DNA of 17,083 nt from Chalciporus piperatus (Eukaryota; Basidiomycota; Agaricomycetes; Boletales; Boletaceae). Positions 1 through 7,955 of this stretch are shown here, piece by piece; within the stretch, counting starts at the first letter, position 1, and every line of letters begins with the position of its first letter. Location of the stretch: contig JBBPTG010000391.1 of NCBI GenBank assembly GCA_038093975.1, forward strand, positions 1-17,083. The letters run 5' to 3'. Made by a program: the position numbers and the translations under genes. Below the pieces are notes generated by a model. That model made no database searches, was not told where the DNA came from, and worked only from the letters and a program-made list of their open reading frames with translations.

Positions 1-2038
1 ATGAGGTAGACTCTGCTCCATAACTCCAACATCACCGTGGCGAATCCCCTCGTCCAAATCAATATACCGAAGAACATCGCGATTCCACAAGATGGCATTT
101 CGTAGCTCTGCATCCTGTTCTTCCTCAGGAAGCAAGTCAATGTCTTCAATGGAACTGCTAGCAGCAAGACTTTGAACAATTTGCCTGGCAAGAGCACAAA
201 GTTCCACTGGAGACTTGGATTGAAGATCGGAAAGTGCCTCAACCTTGCCAACGACCTTCCAGCAGGCTCGAAAGTGTCCCTCGGCAACAGAGAGTATAGC
301 ATCATGAAGATTTTGATGAAAAGGACCAGCAGTCTGGACAGAGTGAAGTCCCTTTCTCTCCAACAGCGTGAACGCATGCATAAGACCCCGCCCAGCGGTT
401 GTCCCCAGATACTGCTTATGAAGTGAGTTAGCGAACGCCATCTGAAGATGAAACCAGCCAAAGGTCACTATCAGCCAGTCTAGGCGATCATATGAGTTGC
501 AATCTTGTGCACGGAACTTGTAGAGTCCACGTAGGCGCTCGACAGTCAACTGATCGCCTACCCAGACAATAACCCGATCCAGTCCCGTCTTCTGCATTTC
601 CTCCTCGGAACCCAGGCCTAACTGGCGCGCAACAGCCATCATCACTTGATCATTGCCATCGTAACTGGCCTCTTCGATGTGTTCAGTGCCAAGCATGAAC
701 TGGCGGGTCACGTAGGCATCGCCAATAGGTAGCTGATTGACAGGAGGTGGACGGGTGAAGAGAGGGTCATCGCGATGAGGATATGAGGTGAGTTTGAAGT
801 CGGGGCTGTCAAGGAGATACCGCAATACACGATATACATCTCGCTCGAACTGGCTAGAAGCTGCTGCATTTGCAAGATCATAGATCTCAGAAACTATGAG
901 AGGAGATTTGCGACCCTGTGCACGGAACTCTTGCAACGTGCGGTTGGATAACGGTGGTTCTGCGGGTGCATTGGGCTGGACGAAGATGGTCGAGGCAGTG
1001 CCAGAGTCAAAATGGCTCTGGTTGTCGAGTCGTTGAGTGAAAACGCGAAACGGAATGTTGAGGTTATCATGTGTGACAACAAAGGGGTGTGTCTGCACCA
1101 TTCGTCGCACTGTGTGCATCTCATTTGCTGAGATCGCATTCAGCGCACGGTTGGACCATTGATGACTCATTGTAAGGCCGAAAGCACGAAGAAGGTCGAT
1201 GCTCTTTGCTGGCGTGCCTTGAGAGCGAAGGAATGTGGTGATGAGTTTCGCGAAACGACTGTTCTGGTCAGAGCGTGACTTCTCGATCTGACAGATAACA
1301 GAGAGGATAGTCTACTCTGATAATAGCTCAATGAACAACAGATTGCATTGATACACTAGCAGTCGTACATACAAGATCAGGATTTTTTTTGGTATGGCGA
1401 TCACGTTGGCGTTTGGTGTGCGTGAGACTACGGAGCAACGACCAGAACTTCGGAGTACCACCAAAGCCCGGGCTGCTGAGTTTGAGGATTAGATCCTCGA
1501 TCTGCAAGCCCGTCATACCCTCAGTGGATAACTCGTCCGTGGAACACCGCATGGTGCCTTGAATGCCCTCCAACTCCAAGTCAACCACGGACGCCACGCA
1601 GTCGAACGCGAAATGCTCGAGAACTTGGTTGCCACCATCAGCACGTGCGCTCGTGCTTCCGAGAGACCGGGGAGGCTTGTACCAACGCGCGAGAATGGCC
1701 GGAAGTTCTTCGCTGACCATCAAGGAGGTTCGTTCGTAGTTGATCTTCATGTTTTCGACACAGGCCTGGTCTCCCCAGCTGAGTAGATCGAGGAATAAGG
1801 GAAGGTTGAGTCCGAGAGTGTCCATGTAGGTGAGGACAGCGAGAACCTTTTGAGAGGCTGTGGCGGGTGCGAGCCGTTCTCGCAACATGCGCGTTCGTGC
1901 GAGTTGAATTGGGGGATTAGTGGGTTCACGGGCGGGATCGAGGTCAAATAAGAGGTTGGGTGGGAGACGGGCAGACGAGAAGGGACTGTAATCGAGGTCT
2001 TCATCATCGGACCCGTACTCGGAATGGGGATCTTGCAT
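1..2038 (-). CDS. DUF6589-type protein, N-terminal ~659 residues (3' end outside window)
   Basis: Two exons: 2038-1373 (222 codons) and 1311-1 (437 codons, open to the edge). They are joined by a 61-base phase-0 intron (1372-1312, donor GTATGT, acceptor TAG). I recognise the large basidiomycete DUF6589 family from the N-terminal segment with LNLPLFLDLLSWGD and SEELPAILARW, then HDNLNIPFRVF, HFDSGTAST, GDQLTVERLRG, FGWFHLQMAFAN and the last visible part with LWNRDVLRYIDLDEGIRHGD. The biochemical role of the family is not known to me. The spaced acidic residues in HDN and GDQLT, and the usual mobile-element setting, fit an RNase H-fold or transposase-like enzyme, but that is inference. Start: the ATG at 2038 precedes an acidic stretch (SDDEDLDY); upstream codons in this frame show no better start. 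There are no stops in exon 2, so this is the most intact gene here. A hairpin element lies about 175 bases upstream. Confidence 0.75.
1312..1372 (-). other. Spliceosomal intron of the DUF6589-type gene
   Basis: Read on the minus strand it starts GTATGT and ends TAG, is 61 bases long and phase 0. Removing it joins KKNPDL to TILSVICQIEKSRS, restoring the family sequence across a frame change; read without splicing, the first exon ends at a stop at 1328. Confidence 0.8.
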
Positions 2039-2170
2039 GCTAGGAGAGACTGGATGGATTTCACGTAGACGCTGCGTAGATAACTTCGTAGGCGCACCGT
2101 AACGAACTTGGCTATCAAATATATAATTTATTATTTCCGCTACGAAAATCGCTCAAAAAAGAGGCTGCGA

Positions 2171-2284
2171 TGACAGGTGTGACGAGGGTACCGAGTCACA
2201 TCACAAATGTCTCCAGACGTTCTAGGAAGCGGAAGATTCGGGTGTCAGCCCGACCGGTTCCTAGAACGTCTGGTTCGAGACTAG
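2171..2284. repeat. Hairpin element A with CTAG-ending tail
   Basis: A 16-base perfect stem (CCAGACGTTCTAGGAA at 2213-2228 pairing with 2258-2273) encloses a 29-base loop. Exactly 11 bases after the stem the plus strand reads TTCGAGACTAG. The same 14-base tail, TGGTTCGAGACTAG, closes hairpin B at 3988-4059, and both loops share CGGAAGAT. A hairpin 10-12 bases before a terminal CTAG or CTRR is the known architecture of a Helitron 3' end. The base after CTAG here is G, not the usual T. Seen from the minus strand the element lies upstream of the DUF6589-type start and directly after the truncated RecQ gene, and its CTAG could serve as a splice acceptor for the last RecQ intron. Element identity is inference. 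Confidence 0.5.
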
Positions 2285-2327
2285 GGGAATGGGGCAATGA
2301 GCCAGTGAGAATTATCATAGCCTCGTG

Positions 2328-3849
2328 TTACGTACCTAAGCGACCCGGCGGGTTATCAAACAGTTGGTCGACAACAACGCGTCGACATTCTGGCGTCTCG
2401 ACATACTCGCGCAAGTTTGGTTCGAGCTTTTTGCGGTACGTTCTTGCTTCATTCTCATCTTCGTGATCTGATTCATCATCGTCGTCACCGCGCGACCGAA
2501 TTTGCATCAGCGCTGACGCCTCAAGAAACAAAATAGCCTTCGCTTGGATTCCAGCTGCTCGTCCGGCTCTTCCCGCCCGCTGCATCCAGACCGTCAGCGA
2601 TGGCGGCGCACCGAATTGACCCGCAAAGGTGATATCCGGTATGTCTAATCCCTGTGCATATCTCCATTAATATTGACAAGGCAATTCCACAGCGAATTAA
2701 TTGTATTACCATGCCGCCAATCTCGGTTACCCACAAGACTCGTCGTTCGCCGGTTCGAAAGAGGTCCAGTTCCTCTCTTTTGGAGGCCTCCGAGCGACGC
2801 GAATGGAGAAACCCCACACAACCTTGCAAGTTTTCCGGCAACATCTTTCGTGAGTGCTGCCATCCTAGCTGAGTATCAATGACCTGATTGACGAATATCA
2901 AGGCCCGTTCGATCTGCTTCGCCTCGGTGATCCCTGTGAATAGGAAATCCAACGACGCAAAGTCGTGTGAGTTGCGAATAAGGCGGACTTCCTGGTAAAT
3001 ATTTTTCCTGTTGTTTCCAAGGTTTAGGTGAAATCCCCTCAATGGGTCAATGTGCAGCAAGCGGCGTATTTCGGTGAGTACGCTCGGGGTCATTGTGGCT
3101 GATGTCACATACAAAGGTACATCCATCGGGACGAATGAACGAAGCTTACTCAGCTTTGCATAAGCAGGACGGAAGTCGCCACCCCACTGAACTATGCAGT
3201 GGGCTTCATCAATCACGACACCAAGCAAATGTTTTTGGTAGTCAGGCGAGCACAGAAGTCCGTTGAATTGTGGGTTCGCAATGGCCATCTCAGGGGATGT
3301 AAAGATGATTCGGTATTGTCTCTCTTCGAGCTCCTTCTCATCTGTGTAAGTATGTTGAGCTACAGGCGAGCAGGACTGCTTACCTGATGTACCTGACTCG
3401 TGTAGGTGCCGTGATTTACAGCTACTGCTGTAAGGCCCATATTATGGCACCGCCGGGCCTACACAATTAATCACATTACAGCATGTGAAGGAAAAGGAAT
3501 AGGTATGTACCTGGTCCTCCTCGAGTGAGTTCAGTGGCGAGATAACCACGAGTATTTTGTCGGGACAGATCATTGAGGGCATAACAAAGGGTAGGCTCTT
3601 GCCAAACCCTGTCCCTGCAATGATGGTGCAGTCAAGTCCAAGATGGAATGCCTCTGCAGCATCGAGCTGCCAGGAGTATGGTGGCTGATTACCACACCGC
3701 TCGAGGCATGCCGTGGTGAGAGCTTTGCGGGTGTCGTCGGTGGAGTAATCGGAGGCTTTGGTGGCGAGTTCACGGGCTCGTTGGAGGTTGGTAAAGGACT
3801 GTTGTTTTTGCTCTACATGAGAGGCATTTTGAGTAAAGACAGTGGTCAT
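2328..3849 (-). CDS. RecQ-like DNA helicase, C-terminally truncated
   Basis: Four exons: 3849-3511, 3458-3384, 3336-2710 and 2651-2328, with introns of 52, 47 and 58 bases; about 454 residues. Superfamily 2 motifs are in order: a YSWQLDA segment near residue 58, Walker A AGTGFGKS (78-85), SPLNSLEEDQ, TSPEM, DEAH in VIDEAHCIVQWGGDFRP (181-184), TSAT (216-219), GLDIPDI straight after intron 3, and motif VI QRAGRAGR (371-378). It should be an ATP-driven 3'-5' DNA helicase. The family normally continues after FDNPP into a cysteine cluster and further domains. Here reading stops at LGT after FDNPPGR, or an intron with donor GTACGT at 2335 would splice into hairpin A at 2280 and hit a stop within eight codons. 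The core looks intact; the C-terminal part is missing. The start is ATG 3849; an in-frame ATG at 3909 is also possible. The exon 3 start (acceptor GAG, 3337) was chosen because it keeps phase 0. Confidence 0.75.
2652..2709 (-). other. RecQ-like gene, intron 3
   Basis: Donor GTAATA, acceptor ACAG, 58 bases, phase 0. Removing it joins TEIGGM to GLDIPDITFAGQ, which is helicase motif V; unspliced translation gives an unrelated tail. Confidence 0.8.
3337..3383 (-). other. RecQ-like gene, intron 2
   Basis: Donor GTAAGC; the acceptor AG lies just before the AAG GAG CTC codons; 47 bases. Another acceptor six bases earlier (ACACAG) exists but breaks the frame. The splice puts KELEERQYRIIFTSPEM after TSQVHQ. 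Confidence 0.55.
3459..3510 (-). other. RecQ-like gene, intron 1
   Basis: Donor GTACAT, acceptor TAG, 52 bases, phase 0. It joins LNSLEEDQ to ARRCHNMGLTAVAVN, the normal family order around helicase motif Ia. Confidence 0.7.
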
Positions 3850-3945
3850 CCTCGGACAGGGACTTCGTGATTTTAGGACAATGCACGAAAACAGAAAGAG
3901 ATCATCCAAAAGCAGTATTTTTCAAGCCTAATACAGACAGGAGTG

Positions 3946-4059
3946 TGACATGTGTGACTCGATGGTATAGTGCTCGACCGAAAGTCACCAGACGTTTTGG
4001 TCTTCGGAAGATCCCGAGGCCGTCCGAGGCGAAGACCAAAACGGATGGTTCGAGACTAG
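3946..4059. repeat. Hairpin element B with CTAG-ending tail
   Basis: A 14-base perfect stem (CGTTTTGGTCTTCG at 3993-4006 with 4030-4043) extends outward by CCA (3988-3990) and TGG (4046-4048). The tail TTCGAGACTAG follows immediately and ends at 4059; the next base is T, as expected beside a Helitron 3' end. The stem sequence differs from hairpin A but the pairing is kept, and the loop shares CGGAAGAT. A GTGTGAC-containing stretch also precedes both hairpins. On the minus strand this element lies about 140 bases upstream of the RecQ-like start, matching the place of hairpin A before the DUF6589-type gene. Confidence 0.5.
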
Positions 4060-4411
4060 TGGTTAGGTAACAAAAGCTCTGCTACTCGGGGAGGACTGGA
4101 TTTGCATGAGTCTTGGAAGCTCCAGATCCAAGAGGCCGCTACGCTGCAGACTCTCTTGCGAAAGCTGAGGGGCCTTTGATCCGAGCTTGTTCAAAGTGGG
4201 CAGGGACATCCCTAGTGAGGCCTTGAGGTATGAGACGAGATCAGAAAATCTATTAGCATTTTATGGTAGGAGTGTAGTCTCCCAAACCCAGACTCTCGAT
4301 GAGCAGAAGACAGTCGTTCTTGCTCTATCGAGAGGGCGCGCGTGAGGAGCATGTCCATGTCGATCCACATAACTTACCACCATTTTGCCAGATGACGAGC
4401 AAATGGACGAG
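4060..4411. other. Unassigned region with a minus-strand open fragment
   Basis: No recognised gene. On the minus strand 4260-4063 is open for about 65 codons and ends in TAA right beside hairpin B. The peptide (containing SYLKASLGMSLPTLNKLGS and SGLLDLELPRL) looks more protein-like than the surroundings and could be the last exon of a lost gene. A donor-like GTAAGT lies further upstream on that strand near 4375. I cannot name a family. Confidence 0.25.
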
Positions 4412-4525
4412 TAGGGTTCGTCACGGGTGACACCGCGGGTCTACCAACAGACACCGTACCCGTACCCGCCAATACCGTACCCGCACGGGTACGGGTTCTA
4501 CACCGACCCGTCACACCCGCGGTGT
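4412..4525. mobile_element. Small GC-rich palindromic (MITE-like) element
   Basis: ACACCGCGGGT (4430-4440) is inverted at 4515-4525 (ACCCGCGGTGT), enclosing repeats of ACCCGTACCCG in both orientations. The outer left sequence TAGGGTTCGTCACGGGT recurs as its reverse complement, with one change, at 16874-16890, again next to an ACACCGCGGGT motif. This suggests a family of short inverted-repeat elements. No clear target duplication flanks this copy. Confidence 0.45.
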
Positions 4526-5448
4526 TCGATCTGTGCTAGCAATGCCAAACCACACCGAGCTCGTTGATGCAGCTGTAACAATGATACAGGCTAGAAATCA
4601 AGCAAATGAATACATGGTATTTATTCAGAAGCACATTTTCGTTTCTGTGTACCACGACGAAGGACAGTCACCAGTTCATTCAGAGATACAAGGTCATTCC
4701 GAATCCATGAACCAAGACAAAGTAAAGCTCGTGTTGATTGGCCTGATAACCTGTTGCGTGTAAAATGGAGGAGTTGTCGACCTTGTGAAAATACCCGCTC
4801 GACTGGAGTTGAAGTTGCTGTTTAACCATGTCATCGACAAGCTACCGTGACTCAGAAGTGTGTAAACTGATCTGGGGCACTAAGATAGTCTAATGCCATG
4901 CGAGAGAGGGATGGGTAAGTTGACTTGTGGTTTGTCAGGAACCGGCGCCGACTGAGAGGGTTTTGCCTTTTTGACGGCCCGGGGCGGGATGACAAGGGTC
5001 AGCTTTCCAGAATGATCCTTATCACAAGGGTGGGGACAAGGCAACAAGTAGTAGGAAGTGGTGCAGACGATGGGCAAGTTGATTGGTAGCAGGTGAAAAG
5101 ATGACAATACTGTTGACCATCGTTGCCTCAGGCGTCCGCGCCCTCTTTATACCGAGGGCAAGAAGATTCTTATCATCGTTTCGTGTTCGGTGCAGTGAGT
5201 GGCCGATGGATTTGTTCGTTTGCTTTGCAACTGATTCACAGATTCTACCAGCGTGAATCAGCAACTCGAGCGGATGCGAAACAAGAAATAGTAATTATCG
5301 TTTTCATATTGAAGAGGATGCAACTTATTTTGTCTTCTACTCGTATTTCGATTCACGACGCCGGAAGGCTCGGGGGATGAGAAGGCTACTTACTTTGATT
5401 TACAACACGATAAGCTTAAGGTCCACTGGGGAGATAAGGAACACCGTA
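4526..5448. other. Unassigned region; possible small minus-strand transcription unit
   Basis: Nothing recognised with confidence. A TATA-like TATAAAG on the minus strand (5144-5150) precedes two overlapping short reading frames: 5107-4880 (75 codons, containing GKLTLVIPPRAVKKAK) and 5120-5022. One may be the start of a decayed gene. A 76-codon plus-strand frame at 4533-4763 has no recognisable features. Confidence 0.2.
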
Positions 5449-5510
5449 CACCGCGGGTACGGTGCTCGGTATTGGCACAAGAGTTAACCTTCCGAGGACG
5501 TCCGGGAAAT

Positions 5511-5747
5511 GGACAGTTCGGGGGGGAAAGTCCGCAGAGGTTCCGGGGGCGGGTACGTGAAAGTTTGGGGGCAACGCACGTGAGGTTCGGGGGCACCTGT
5601 CGGAAATTGAACAGTTGGATCATGTGACGAGTCCGGGTCTGGGCGTCGGGGCTTCAACATAGCGGGGTTTGAACTCAACAGTCCCTACTAAACCTTGTTC
5701 TTCTCTCCTCCCTTGTCTGCTCGCCGTCGTTGTCGCCCGCCGCCCGC
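5511..5747 (+). repeat. Left 237-base inverted repeat of an 11.3-kb unit
   Basis: This segment matches the reverse complement of 16558-16794 over 237 bases without gaps; I count about five mismatches. Homology fades outward over roughly 20 more bases, with several of the differences being G/A or C/T. Inside are four related G-rich motifs (TTCGGGGGG near 5517, TTCCGGGGGC near 5541, TTTGGGGGC near 5566, TTCGGGGGC near 5588), two of them next to CACGTGA. Repeated subterminal motifs like these are typical of transposase-binding ends. A 3-base AAT flank on both sides is a weak candidate target duplication. The repeat most likely marks one end of a large mobile unit, though an inverted duplication is possible. 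Confidence 0.75.
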
Positions 5748-5955
5748 CGCCTGTTACGAACGCTCAGTTCCTTATCCTAGTCTTTCCTACACTTACTACG
5801 TTTCTCTTTCACTTTTGGACTTAGTCGCTTTCTCTCCCTTTTCTGTTATCTTATCTTATCAAGATCACATCACGTGACCTGCTGACATCAGCTAGGTCTA
5901 GCCTTTCGCTTACGTAACGTGGCTGTGCGTGGCTGTGCATCTTCCCCACTGTCCA

Positions 5956-6057
5956 TGACTCATACCGAGTCACCATGACTCAGACTCTTATTGACTCATT
6001 ATGACTCATCTCGCTTACTAGTCATATACGCTATTGGCTGTTACTCGCCATGACTCA
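5956..6057. promoter_or_regulatory. Cluster of five TGACTCA (Gcn4/AP-1-type bZIP) sites
   Basis: Perfect TGACTCA copies at 5956, 5976, 5992, 6002 and 6051, plus a partial inverse GAGTCA at 5967. TGACTCA is the established binding site of fungal Gcn4/CpcA bZIP activators (general amino-acid control). Five in 102 bases, about 90 bases before a TATA box, is far above chance. Confidence 0.6.
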
Positions 6058-6144
6058 TATCTAGTCATACCTAGTTATATAGTTAAGGTTTACTAGTCAT
6101 ATAGTTAAAGGTTTAGCCACAACATGTACAAACACTGTCAATAG

Positions 6145-6152
6145 TATATAAA
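6145..6152 (+). promoter_or_regulatory. TATA box
   Basis: TATATAAA, downstream of the TGACTCA cluster and upstream of the CxC5/CxC6-type start; no other strong TATA element lies closer. Confidence 0.5.
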
Positions 6153-6453
6153 CCCGGGTTGACAAGCACTGGCTCTCCAGTCTTGTTCTCCTGGAGTTTC
6201 CTCTTCTTGAACTTCATGGGCCAAGCGCTCCTGCTTGCCTAGTCTGATCCTCAGCTCTAGTTACTGAGTTGATGTGGTTTCGCTAGGGCATGTTGTCTGA
6301 TGATAGCGCTAGCTCTTGATTGAGTTGAGTCGTTTCACCGCCCGCCCACATCACCACCATCGCTCTGCCCGTTGTGCTCGTACGCCCATGGCGAGCGCAA
6401 CACCGGCGGGCATCATGGCTTCTCTCAACCTCACGCTTACCGACCTTCTCCAC

Positions 6454-7513
6454 TAGTGATGGACGGGCCTGGCTTGGCCTGAAAGCCAGGGCTTGGGCCT
6501 ACTAAAATGTCAGGCCAGGCCTGGGCCTAGGCCAGGGCCTGGGTGTAGTATTTCAAAGTCCAATCTAATTCAATTTTTTTGCTTTTTAAATATGGCAGCT
6601 GGACCACACTGGTGATCACAAAACTGAACTGGACCATCAAACACATCACATTGCAAGTATTTCATGGCTGGTTCTTTAAAATACCACATAATCCCATGGA
6701 AATAATGCTTTGAACATGTAGGTCAGGTTGCAGTGGCCTTGGCTTTCAATTGATCCCTGGGCCGTGAGAATTGGCTCATATTGTCATGAGATATGATTAT
6801 TTCTGTGTAGAACATTAGTTTATATGTGATTTAATACATTATGCTTGAGTTGCCACTGGGAAATCACGTGAATGCTCTTCTTGCTTTGTATTGTATCAGT
6901 GTCACATCATAAGTGTCATGTCATTGTGGATCTCACACTTCATCACTGTCGTCGTCACTCACTCTTCTTTCTCTCTGTCACTCACATAGATGTTCATCAT
7001 GGCACTTGCAATATTCACAGCCCTGTCAGGGTCCGCAATGGACGTGCTTACACTTACACACCAGGAAAAAAATACTGGAAACATGACACATTTTTGCCTC
7101 TCCACTTAGGTGATTTGCCTGTCAAGTTTTTCATGTTTGGGGGTGCATCTATTCCTCTTGATGACAGTGCTTACCTTGGCTATTAAAAGTGTGTGTATAA
7201 TCTGGGCAGTGCACTTGTCTGATGCTTGACATCTCATAGATTTTATCAGGCATTTAGGTAAATTTCACTTGATAATAGTGCTACTTAGAGTACCATGCAG
7301 CAGACTGGCCTGCTATTATCAATTTTAGATGTGATATAAAAACTACAATGAGATTGGAAAAAGCCCTGGCCTGGGCCCTGGGCTTGGGCCTGTGTATATC
7401 TCAAGCCAGGCCCTAAGCCCTTACAAGCCCAATATCTGGGCCTGGCTTGGCCTGGCCTATATAGGGCCTGGCCTGTGGGCTTCAGGGCTTCAGGCCCAGC
7501 CCGTCCATCACTA
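6454..7513. mobile_element. Non-autonomous hAT-like transposon (1,060 bases)
   Basis: The ends are 15-base perfect inverted repeats (TAGTGATGGACGGGC) that continue imperfectly into GGCCTGG-rich subterminal repeats. The element is flanked by the 8-base duplication TTCTCCAC (6446-6453 and 7514-7521). An 8-base duplication with termini of the TAGTG type is the signature of the hAT superfamily. The AT-rich interior codes for no recognisable transposase; a 104-codon frame at 6872-7186 has no motif I know. Precise removal with one target copy restores the reading frame of the host gene. Confidence 0.9.
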
Positions 7514-7831
7514 TTCTCCACGCCATGGACAACCACCATGAACTTCGCCAAATGACCTACGTCAACTTCGACACCTTCCTTCGGTACGCTAGTCTCCTCA
7601 AGGACGACATCTTCCAACCACAGCCTCAAACTATATCCTACGACAATGCTCCACTTGTTCTTCCACCCACAATCACTACATTTCTTGCCACTGCCTGTGG
7701 TCTATCCACCTCCGCCACTGATGATCTATGGGACCTCGTTGGCGACCTCGTCTGGCAATTCCCCTCGAAGGCTGACCAACAACGTGAGGATGCCCAGGTG
7801 TTTGAGCAGGTTGGACACGATGTTGGCATCA

Positions 7832-7880
7832 GTAAGTCCCCCCTCGCCTATGTGTTTGTGTCCACCTGACGCTCGTGTAG
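7832..7880 (+). other. Intron of the CxC5/CxC6-type pseudogene (5' part)
   Basis: Donor GTAAGT, acceptor GTGTAG, 49 bases, phase 1. The splice gives DVGI-T-HHTLYPP, in line with the family. Confidence 0.7.
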
Positions 7881-7955
7881 CCCACCATACCCTCTACCCC
7901 CCATCAGCAACACTGCAAAAAGTCTGAAGTTACTGGAATGACTGGATCAGTTAAA

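Larger units (their letters stand above)
5748..6387 (+). promoter_or_regulatory. Promoter and 5' leader region of the CxC5/CxC6-type gene
   Basis: Between the left inverted repeat and the first ATG there is no gene. It contains a TCACGTGACC site (5870-5879), five TGACTCA sites (5956-6057), a TATATAAA box (6145-6152) and then a pyrimidine-rich stretch (about 6176-6210) that suits a fungal start region. The distance from the TATA box to the ATG at 6388 is about 240 bases, so a long leader, possibly with an intron, is implied. Confidence 0.55.
6388..7910 (+). pseudogene. CxC5/CxC6-type KDZ-associated protein, N-terminal part (disrupted)
   Basis: Start ATG 6388 (context CGCCCATGG), with a second in-frame ATG at 6415. 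22 codons (MASATPAGIMASLNLTLTDL, then LH) run to 6453, where a hAT-like element is inserted. Skipping the element and one target copy continues in frame at 7522 with AMDNHHELRQMTYVNFDTFL and about 100 more codons to 7831. A 49-base intron (7832-7880, GTAAGT..TAG) follows, then a short exon ending THHTLYPPSA. A LYPP motif after an N-terminal helical domain is what I know from CxC5-type proteins of Agaricomycetes, where the CxC5 cysteine cluster comes next. Here a ~4-kb repetitive block follows and the frame stops at 7927. The later part of the same gene reappears at 11874 and 13210. The cysteine cluster itself was not found. These proteins accompany KDZ transposons; their role is unproven. Confidence 0.65.

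Noticed and set aside
2170..2466. 98-codon plus-strand frame across hairpin A and the RecQ 3' end
   Set aside because: It is antisense to the clearly coding RecQ exon 4 and runs through the hairpin.
5484..5678. Proline-rich frames in both inverted repeats (MSSNPAMLKPRRPDPDSS and shifted versions)
   Set aside because: They appear in both repeats, overlap in several frames and are explained by GC-rich terminal sequence.
6872..7186. 104-codon frame inside the hAT-like element
   Set aside because: No transposase or other motif recognised; it lies inside a non-autonomous element of biased composition.
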